From Owenia fusiformis (taxonomy: Eukaryota; Annelida; Polychaeta; Sabellida; Oweniidae): a DNA stretch of 64,000 nt. This document shows positions 50,396-61,400 of this stretch, piece after piece. Position 1 is the stretch's first letter; each line of letters begins with the position of its first letter. A model generated the notes under the pieces. That model searched no databases and was not told the DNA's origin. It was given only the letters and a program-made list of their open reading frames with translations. The position numbers and the translations under genes are program-made. The DNA is taken from assembly GCA_903813345.2 (NCBI GenBank), contig CAIIXF020000005.1:32555375-32619374 (forward strand), written 5' to 3'.

Positions 50396-52274
50396 ACTGG
50401 AAAATGTGTGATATCCATTACAAGTGCTTGCTTCATAGTTGAGATGCTGATAAGAATTTTGGCATGTTCAGCGCTGCAACATTTTCACTATGGGCTCTTT
50501 GTATCATTTTAGGTTGCAGTGCTGTGATTGTACAAATCTACTAATTGTTAGGTACATCTATTTGCGATTGATTATAGAAGTGCGGGGTTGGATCTGAAGT
50601 TGGATGGAGCCAGGTGTGTAGAATATGGGCTTCATGTTATCCTTAACCAGGAACATAATTACATGTCTCGGACTTACCTTGCCCACGGCACTGCACAAGC
50701 GCTTTGTTTTTACAGTGACCTGAAATGACATTTCACTTATTGCAATCGGTCAGTAATCTTTTTTGGACTTATTGTCATCGTAGTTTCTCAAAAAATGTTT
50801 TGATTTTGACTTTTCTTGGCGTATCTTTTTTGTAAAAACTTCATGCAATGCCTCAGAGAAAGTGTTGGTGTTTTTTCTATAATGCATAGAAACATTTATC
50901 AATTTTGCAAATTCATCATTCTTGACTACACCTTTCGCCAACATATTATGCATCTTTAGAGATGGTGTCTAATTAGAACGCATTGGTTGCTTATTTCTTA
51001 ACTTTTTTCTCAAGTTTTGCCACCTTCAATAGCACAGACTTGTTCGTTTTTAATCATTTACCGTATTTCTCAGTACATCGGATGCTATTCGCACGTCTTA
51101 TGTCTTCCCAAACACTCTAAGCATGTCATCTTGTTGATTTACGGCCGAAAAGCTTGGCCATTATTAGATACCAACGACAGACTAAACAACTTGTGTAAAC
51201 CTTCCCTTACATTCTCCTTGCATGATTCTTATAATCTTGTCATATTTGGCAACCTCACCTCGTGTTGCTCTTGTGGAATCGTTTGGTCACATCGTAGAGA
51301 ATCCAAGCCTGATAAGTGCATACTGAAAATGTCATGGATTTGCCAATAATTATGTTATTAACATAGATATACATGATCAACGTGTCAATTTGTTACATTT
51401 ATTAAAGCAAATCTCTACTTCGATATTGGGTGGAGTACAAAATCTCAAAATAAAACTCTTTTCAAATTCCATTAAAACGCTAAATGGAATGTTTGTATGT
51501 GTTTATACTTAATTTACTCATTTTTACAAAGTCGGTATTGGCTTTAGTTTCAGCGCAGTTTTAAAAGTGTCTGTTTAAAAAAACATCTTAAAAAGGTGCA
51601 AACAGTTAAAGGTAGAGTAGAGTATTCCCATAGGTCATGGTGACATTTTTGGTTATTATCTGACCCTACATATAATTATTCCAACCTCGGTTAACCAGTA
51701 CATTTTCATGCTATAACTCTATTGACAACACTAATTGAGAACATTACAATTAATTAATCCTTTCTTTTCTTACTAGGGTTGTTTTGGGCTACAGGCTGGG
51801 GCCCCTGTGATCCAATAATGGACCGGCCCGCGGAGTGTGTTTAAATCCTTTAATGATTTGCGTTTGACATTATAGGGGAATAGGGAGTAGAAGACGACGG
51901 ATGGGGAGCTGAGTCGCACCTGACCAATGACCGTAGTAAATACGATCACGGATACACTAAAACAACAAACTTTGACAACAAGTTATAAAATACTATAACT
52001 TGGCTTATCAACAACGATAGCGTTCTTGACACGCTTGATTTTACTATTGTTTTAGTATTTAGTGACGTTGGCTTTTGTTTTTTATTTTGACCAGGACGGG
52101 ATCATCACCGTTGTCGTAGATATTAAAGACAGAAGAACTTTTGAAGAAGATAAAGGTAATCGGAGAAACGCCAGAATAATCTAAAGTGAAAGAACACTGA
52201 GTTATGATAAAGAGATAACATTTTATAGTGATTACTAATAATACTCGCAACAATTAGGATAGACGCCAAAGCAC
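50396..52274. other. Flank upstream of MMP21
   Basis: A 67-codon minus-strand frame at 50750-50953 (segment NMLAKGVVKNDEFAKLIN) has natural-looking composition. Together with the opposite-strand frame at 51017-51349 it could mark a decayed gene or element; no family is recognised. A CCAAT (about 51924) and a GC-richer patch at 51775-51930 lie 400-550 bases upstream of the MMP21 start. Confidence 0.4.
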
Positions 52275-52282
52275 TTATAAAG
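52275..52282 (+). promoter_or_regulatory. TATA-like motif before MMP21
   Basis: TTATAAAG lies 43-50 bases upstream of the proposed MMP21 ATG. If functional it would place transcription start about 20 bases before the ATG, giving a very short 5' UTR. Such motifs are frequent in AT-rich DNA, so this is tentative. Confidence 0.25.
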
Positions 52283-52324
52283 TGTAAAAACTTCAGAAAC
52301 TGATATACGAAATATTTTCAAAGT

Positions 52325-52492
52325 ATGGATACAGCCAGAGGTTCCTGCAGTCGATATTGCCTGCTTATTGTGTTGCTATGTGAGTTGGCGGTGGCTGTTT
52401 ATGGTGAGGCGTTCTACACCCGGAGAGATCATAGTGACGTTGAAATAGCTGCACCAAGGGCACCAGTCGTAGAAGACAAGAATACTGCATTG
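52325..52492 (+). CDS. MMP21: MMP21 exon 1: signal peptide and start of pro-domain
   Basis: Fifty-six codons from ATG to the donor TTG|GTAAGT, phase 0. MDTARGSCSRYCLLIVLLCE followed by LAVAVYG is a signal peptide with cleavage likely after Gly27. The next residues, EAFYTRRDHSDVE, resemble the mature N-terminus of vertebrate MMP21 (an RDxSD core). The ATG is the only one in frame before the hydrophobic core. Confidence 0.88.
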
Positions 52493-55400
52493 GTAAGTAT
52501 AGGGCACTTTACTGTTATTGCCACCTTGCAACCTCTATTAAAGTATAAAAAAATAAACAATATTCATTCATATAAATTTGTACACAATATTAGGGGAACG
52601 TGATCCGTGTGTCTTTAGGTGATGAATGTGCAATCTATGTTATAACTGCAATCCATTTTATAACTACTGAAGAACAACTCTATACCATGAGTTCATATTA
52701 GAGTTGACTAACATAGGTGTGTGACATTACTGATTATTAAATCAACGTCTGTTACATTACGGCCAAATTAGATCTAATCCAAATTAATTCGAAGAAGGCT
52801 TATTGACCATACACGTCATTATCAGCTATTTACGCGCAAAATTATATAATTTTTCCAATTAAACTTGAATGTTTCATGAATTATTTCAATGCATTTGGGA
52901 TGTTGGTCTACCTTGTATCGTCCAAGGTTATTGTAGCTTGCATACAGGTTAGGTACATACACACCCACTTGAACACAGTTAAAATACCTGGCTTTGATGA
53001 AGTTAATATTCATTGAACGAAATCATCAATAAACTTACCACATATTCCCGTTCACTTATCATGCAACCCTCATTGATTTATGTATCGTTAGAAAGCGGAA
53101 TGAAAAGCAACATAAATAGATAAATGATAACTTATATTTTATGCTTAAACTTAACCTTTGCCTTCTAGTGTAGTCAGAAAACGGGAATTTTAATGCAACG
53201 TTTAAAAGGACAAATCTGAATTTTACAAAATATGAATGAATTAGATAGCACAATGAACGCGTGGTATTCTCCACCTAGCAACATCGATCGGTTGGTATAA
53301 GCAGCCAAGGAAAGTATCAGTTCAAGAAAGATTGTGCCATTTTTCCAGTTCGTAGAAGGTTGAAGATAAAAAAACACATTTCATATGATTTGAATGTAAG
53401 GTTTGTTAAACTGAAAGACTTTTTGACGCATTGAATCATATTTCAAAGCATAAAGCTAGTTTTATAACTATTTAAATTGTACATATAACATTACAAAAAA
53501 AACGTATACCGCATAAAATTAATTAATAGTTTCATATGTCTTGTATGCCCGGATAAGGCTGGTTATTTAAGTAAAATAGGTGACACTTTAATAAAATAGA
53601 TGAAAGTAACCAAAAATAATATTAGTATACCAGATACATATTAGCGTTTTTTCGTTAACAGTCAAATATGCGAACTGGTTTTGCCATGTTAATGACGTAT
53701 CGACACGGAATGCCCTATGTTATCCAATGGGAATGGTCGGTTCATTGCAATTTTAACGACGGGATATCCATTCATTCAGTATTCATTAAAATCAAATGAA
53801 TATACTTAATCATAACTATTTTACACCTTCTTTGATATATTTAAATAATTAAAAATTACAGAGCACCAAACCAAGTTACCGTGTCGTTTTGTCAGCAAAG
53901 AAACCTACAACTATTTTTATTAAGAAATCATTTGTTTTAAAGCAGCGTAACATTTGATATAACGGTAACGCTCTGTACGATATTTCACGGTAATCCTATA
54001 GTCGAAATGTTACATTAGGATGTCGTTGTGCATGGGTGCAAATAAATGAAACTTTGAGCTCAATAAAAAGTGGAAAAACATGGAAACGTGTTGACACAGA
54101 CGCTTCTATTCACGAATGCAGAAAATCCGATTGTTTAAGAATACTTTTTGAACCGTTTAGAAAACACAATGCACCTATTTGTACAAATACAAATATATCA
54201 AAATATTAACATTTGAAAAATATGTAGTCAAAATGACTTGTCAACAATGAACATGCACTTTTCGATTTTGGAGAATGACAACAACAACCAGTATCGATAC
54301 TTAAGTATGCAAATAAGCGTGCAAATAGCCACACCCTTTTGGTTTCTCGATAATAAAGACAATATATTTTTACTGCGGTTGACTGCTTATAACTTCCAAA
54401 ATTTAGAGGACGAACTACTGGTAGCTTTGCATCACATGCATTTTTACGCCATCATCATTTAGACGGTGACTGGTGTCTATCGTTCGGCGTCTGTAATAAA
54501 TGGCAGGTGGTGACATTTTGCATGTTAACGCATTGTTTTTTTGCATAATTTCACAGTTAAAGCAATTAGACGTCTTGAGTATAACGGCTATTTACAAACA
54601 TTGATGAGTCACAAAAAATGTTCACGCAATCAAGGAATGTTAGCTAAAAAAAAATTTTATTCGATATTTTAAAACAAATTGTTTACTGAAGTACTTGTGG
54701 CTCATTTACAATAAATCTTCAAAACGATTGCCAAGATCTCGTTTCGATCAGCTGTGCGAGGTGCCATATCATCGACATTGTATTTGTTTAGCTCTCAAGA
54801 TCAGGGTCGGGGCCAATGTTGCACCTCCCTTCTGAATAGAGACCATGTTAACCTTGTCATATACATAGGCACACCCTGTAGAAAGTAATAATAACAATAC
54901 AAATTCAAAGGATTCAAAATGTTTTCACTATTTCAAAACTGAATAATTTGATTTTCCTTTAATTAACACGACATGTAGAAATTAAACTGAATGAACGGGG
55001 AATTGACTCAAACTACCATTACCTTCAAAACGTTTTAGAATATCATTTGTTGCATTAAAAACATTATACCAACCTAATAGCGTATTTATCCACAAATTAC
55101 ACCATATGAAAACCATGGCATGCATATGTCAACCGTGAAACGTTGCTCAAAATGGATAAAAAATAAAATAATACGAATTTTGTTAAATCCTCTTTTCCAT
55201 TTCGAAATATTACTAGTATGTTATTTTGATGTAGATGTCATACATGACATAATAGACGGGATTGGGACTTTTATGGTTTCTGCAATTAACCGTTTTTAAG
55301 TTGACAATGATGATAAAATAACAACGTGACAGGTTTTCCAAGTTTCCGATCCCTGGTAGAGAAGCGATCGTTCAATGATAAAATATTTTACTTTTCTATC

Positions 55401-58400
55401 AAACGTAGGCGTGTTTAGTTTGCAATATTTAGGGTTAGCAGTACTACGCGATGGAATGCCAAAGGCTCGAACAGTAATCTAGGGGTACAAAAAGCATAAC
55501 AATCACACAGGGATTTAGCGACTATTGAAAGGGGATCGTGTGCCTTTAAAGTTATTGATCCAAAATAAAACTAACAAAAATATTACTTTGAGATATACGA
55601 CAATATTTACCAGATATAAATTATAAATATTTGACAAGGGGAGATGTCAAGAAAACGAACGTCCCTCAAAACCTTAAAGTTATGAAACCGGTGCATGACT
55701 GATCTTTGTCAGCTTGTTTATGTATCTTTCATTGCCGATCAGGTCGGATTTCATGTTAAAAAATTCATTATATTACAATGGTATAACAATTAGTATAAAA
55801 AAATACAATAGTAGAGTCACAACAGAACTTATATCAATTTAGTTTATTTTCAGATTTACAACCCTTTCTGCATGTTATTGTAAATATGGTTACTTGAGTT
55901 TGAGTCTTATACTACTCTTTGCGACAATATTATTTTATCTGTTTTATTTATTAACTGCGATTTAATTGAATAAACCGCCTTTTAATTGTCAATAGGTTTG
56001 CCACATCATTTAAAGGTCGAATCATTTTTAATTTCGATTTTATTATTGCAGGCATTGTTGGAAAAGTGGGGATACAGGAATTGTAAACCAGATGGAACAA
56101 AGAGAAGACGTAGACGAGATCTATCGCTACCCATTGTCATCGGAGAGGGACAGGGCAGGACTGATAGCGATGAAGGAAAGGAGTGCTTATCCTTTGAGGA
56201 GTCTCTGAAACGCTACCAGGAGTACCAGAAACTCGCACCTACTAAAGTATTGGATGAAGAAACCAAGAGACGGATGAACTTGCTACGATGTGGCAACCCA
56301 GATTTTTTTAATGATACTCCATTGGACGAAATTCCACCCGACGATCTCGCATTGAGTCCGGATACATTTGCCGCAACTACAACAGAGGCCCCTACGCAAG
56401 CACCTACAACAGGACGGAGAAAACGCCGATCTATTGTGGACATTATTTCTACTAGTCACAGCTACCCCTTCTCAGCGGCTGATAGGAGACGCCACGAACA
56501 TTACGAGTCCAGCATTGTGAATAATCCGCGACGCAAGAGGGACGTGCATTGGAAGGAACGATTAATGGGCAAACATAAGCATACTCTTGGGAGAAAGAGG
56601 CGGCATAAGCGATCTATAGTAAAATCGGCATCATCTGGATCAACAGAGGATGACATCTTTAACAACACAATGGTATTCAACAAAACTGAAATCACATGGA
56701 GGATACTAAAGAATAGATATAGCAGACGGATACCAAACGACCTACAAGAAATGATCATGAAAGATGCATTCAGACGTTGGAGTGAGGTAATTCCTCTGAA
56801 TTTCTTCCAAGACGACCACAGCGATATTAAACAAGTTGACATCCAAATTGCTTTTGGAACAGGTAAGGATATTTCTATATTACTGGCAGTGTTACATTAC
56901 AATGATTTCTTTACGTGTTTATCAAAGAATTCCTCTCGGTCAGGAGTATAAAGATGTATTGATTTGTAGACAAACATCTTAAAAATACGACAAGCGACTT
57001 GAAATTTAGTTGGAATTTGTCTGTAGAAATGTGACTAGTATTGAGCAAACATTCCAGAGGATTATTGAATCATTTAACTCCCAACGACCTCAAACACGAA
57101 CGGATCTTATTCCTTTAAGATCCACTTCACTCGTCCCCTATGACCTAAACACATATCACGGGCAACCCATGGCATTTTTTTCATCACACGTCAAATGACT
57201 ATACACTTAACTTTTGCTGATGAATAAATATTTACCTACGGGGTGCTTAACATTTTAACATCAGAAGAAGATACTTGACGATGTTATACATTTTACAGTT
57301 ACACATTGTTGCTTCTGATTTGTTTAAAAGTTTATGTTTGTGGGTGGAACTGATGTAGCAATGTGTACACAACTGTTCAATTTTACAATAGTTTTTTTAT
57401 TGAATAGTTTCTGAATTGAATATCAGAAATCAAGTTCTATAATTTCTACCTTTGCTTTGTTTTGATTTGAATTTTCTTAAATGCAAAGCTCCGCTTTGAG
57501 AAAGTTATTTTCATCTTTTCATCATAAAATGGTATAGAAAACGAGTAAGTGAATGTATGCGTTTAGACAAAAAATTCAATGCTCGAATGATATGGTAAAT
57601 ATCAACGTTTGCGTTGGCATGACGTCAGCAATAAATCACCAGGGCAACGACGAGTTCTTGTTGCAAGATGCGGGGACATTGGATTCTTAAGCACATGGTT
57701 TTAAAGTAATTGAAAAACAAAAAGTGTATTTAGTGAAAGCTAACATTGGATTCTGGTTCAGATATGCCAATTGTAGATAAGTTATACGTAACAAAGTAAC
57801 GTACGACTTTTCCATGTATTTTATGCGATTTAGATTTTAAGTGAAATAATTAGTGCCAAATAAGACGTGAAGCTCGCTTTTTAAGAACAAGATCAAACTT
57901 TTGCCAATTGAGCTGTAGCCTTATTCGATTTTGAAAAAAGAGAGAATGTTAGCCCCATACCGTTTTGCGTTGAATTAAAGGCGGGCTATTTGCTACATTA
58001 GAATAAATTATTTGTAATGGTGAATTTAACACAAAGTTTTAAAGTAAATTGGAACACAAAAAGGTGTATTTAGTGAAAGCTAACTTGTTCAAGGAGATTT
58101 AATGAGAAAATATGTCACATTTCAACCTTGGTTTGAAAGAAGTGATATCTTAATTTGATTCTCCTCTATGAACGTTTGCTAAATGGCGTGTAAGGGCAGT
58201 GGTCCATATCGTTCCCACCCTTGTCTAATTAGACACTTGATTTTTGGTTCAGCCTCGTAAAACGGTGTTTTAGTAAGCGCAACATGGATTAATGTCTTTC
58301 TTGTATTACACCGTCATATCTTTCTATAGCATCTTTGGGAAATGTTAAATGGTACGACAACTTCTACTTGCCATACACTCAAAGGTATCTGGGTGTTATT

Positions 58401-61400
58401 TATATGATCACGTCTCTCGTACGGTATGCGACTCCCACCCAACACGTATAAAAGCAACGCAGTGCCACATTTCAATTAAAGTTAAGAAAAAATAAAGCCA
58501 CGAAGAATCACCATTAATAATATAAAAAACAAATTGATACACCGATAAGTAACGCATTGAATCGTTAAAGCAGTTAAATGTTATGGAAAGGAGTTGTAAA
58601 ACATATATATTAATGTTGTGATCCAAACTTCGTATCGTGATTATAATTTGCGTCATAAGGCGGATGGTACATTGTACACTACACAGGTCTGGATTTTGTC
58701 AAATGTCAACTCAGACGAGAACTGAGAAAAAATAACAAAACTTAGCCCATTAAACAAAGATACATATCAATAAATCTTGAAGTACACCGATTGATCAGCT
58801 CGCTTGCATGTTGTAAAACGTAGAGTTAGCAATTCATCCAGGACTCTCGTAAACCAATCCTAAATATCGAATACTAAAGGCATACTCTAAATTACGGTAC
58901 TCAACATTTTTGCACATTATATACTGGAGAAGAAGAAAATATAACGAGGAAAACATAGTACAGTAGTGAAACTATTGAAGAAAAAATTGTAATATAAAAA
59001 TTTTAATTTTCAGTGTTGTCGAATATTTTGTGAAAATATTTTGCTTTAAAATGCTCTTACTTAGTATAATAAAACGTACCAATCAAAATCATGTATAGAA
59101 AGATAAAATGCAAAAAATATATTCATTAATTTGTATTTCAGGCTGGCATTTAAGCCGTAAGACTGTTCCAAAACTTAACATCTTTTTTACATTTTTGCAC
59201 ATAATAGTGAAAGTATTAAAGAATTTTTTTTGCAACTGCTCTTAGAAAATATAAACATTTAATTTTTTTGTGTTATCGAATATTTTGTGAAATTATTTTG
59301 CTTTAAAATGCTCTTACTTAGTATAATAAATCGTACCAATCAAAATCATGTATGGAAAGATAATATGCAAAAAATAGATTTATTAATTTGTATTTCAGGC
59401 TGGCATTTAAGCTGTAAGCGTCAATTTGACGGTATGGGGAGCGAGATGGCCCATTCATGGCGGGACTCGAATCAAAAGGGTCACATTCATTTCGATGATG
59501 ATGAGAACTATATCCAAGAAGACGTCCATAACGTTGGCATCAATCTGCTTACGGTTGCTGTCCATGAAATTGGGCACGTTCTTGGTTTGGCACACACGCC
59601 GCGATACGATTCGGTTATGTATTCGGTCTACAAAGGTACACACAACATCGAGTTACCTTGGCACGATCGACAAGCTATACAACAACTCTATGGTAAGTGG
59701 TTGTTACATTAGCTGTGTGGACTCTTCGTTCGCCACCACGTGTCTTATTTTGGGCATTTTATAAAATAATTTTAAATTTGGTGTGATGGGGGATAATCTG
59801 CTGTAAAACTATTTGTTTTGTGTCACCTCTAGTATTGTACCAAGCAATGTATTTTGGTGAGCAAAGAACAGTTGACTTCAATGTTACTACAATGTGTGTT
59901 TTCAGTAAGGTTGTTGGGGACTACAGTATTGTAATGTTCTTTATGTGTATTTTTATCAGCTGGTCAATGTATGCTCTTTGTTCTTTAATGGTGTATTCTT
60001 TATTATAGGAGTATGTCGGGGTAAGTTTGATCTTATCATGGACTATGTTAAATATCATGAAAAGAAATGGGTCTTCAACACATACTTCTTCAGAAATGAC
60101 CACTTCTGGATGTATGAGAACCAGGAGAATAGGTAAGCAGCATTGTAAATGATAAGATGTGTTTGATACTATGTTTCTGTAGACTATTGAAAGCTGTATT
60201 TGTACATTTGTGTTTTTACAACGAAGATGGTGAATGTACCAATAAATTCATAATTTCTGGTATATGATACATATTAGGTAACCATATATACTTGTCAGTC
60301 AGTTAACGGCTCTTTCATTTGTACGACCCACAATACAAATCAACACAAAATTTGGGACTTCATATGTTTCCACGGTGTTTTCAGAACAAGATATGGTGAT
60401 CCAAAGTATACAAGTAACAGTTGGAAAGGTCTGCCTAGCCAATTGGATGCTTACGTACATGCATGGTCAAGTATTGGTAACGTCAAGATGTTCTTTGGTG
60501 GTAAGTACACCTAAAATATTGAATTAAAACCTTGACTTTCTTGTAATATTGTCGTCTTGTATTGCTGATTATTCCATAGTTAGCATGATATTCATAGGAC
60601 AAGGCATTAACATGACAAAATGTCACCACCTAGTTGCTCACAATATTATGAGTTCAAACTTAAGTCAGATTTGAATTTCTGTGAACTTGTAAAGTCAAAT
60701 TTGAACTTCTGAAAAGATGTAGATGATTTTGAAAAAAAAATTTGAAGAATTTGGAGCAAGTTGAAAACAGACCTTTTTGACCTTTTTTGACCTTGAGAAG
60801 GTCATTAAAGGTCAAATGTCAAATCTAAAGTCAGATTTGAATTTCTGAGAACATGTAGATGATTTTGAAAAAAAAATTAGTCAATTTGAAGCAAGTTGAA
60901 AAAGACCTTTTTGACCTTTTTTGACCTTGAGAAGGTCATTGAAGGTCAAATGTCAAATCTAAAGTCAAATCTAAAGTCATATTTGAATTTCTGAGAACAT
61001 GTAGATGATTTTGAAAAAAAATTTAGTCAATTTGAAGCAAGTTGAAAAAAGACCTTTTTGACCTTTTTTGACTTTGAGAAGGTCATTGAAGGTCAAATGT
61101 CAAATCTTAAGTCAAATCTAAAGTCAGATTTGAATTTCTGAGAACACGTAGATGATTTTGAAAATTTTTTTTAGTCAATTTGAAGCAAGTTGAAAACAGA
61201 CCTCTTTGACCTTTTTTGACCTTGAGAAGGTCATTAAAGGTCAAATGTCAAATCTAAAGTCAGATTTGAATTTCTGAGAACATGTAGATGATTTTGAAAA
61301 AAAAAATTAGTCAATTTGAAGCAAGTTGAAAAAAAGACCTTTTTGACCTTTTTGACCTTGAGAAGGTCATTGAAGGTCAAATGTCAAATCTAAAGTCATA

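Noticed and set aside
55986-56051. Alternative MMP21 start at an in-frame ATG upstream of exon 2
   Set aside because: A clean acceptor at 56050-56051 and the signal peptide in exon 1, with matching phase, make this intronic read-through.
59821-60008. Frame preceding exon 4 with hydrophobic residues, resembling a membrane segment
   Set aside because: It is intron 3 sequence; the TTTATTATAG acceptor and the phase with exon 3 exclude it.
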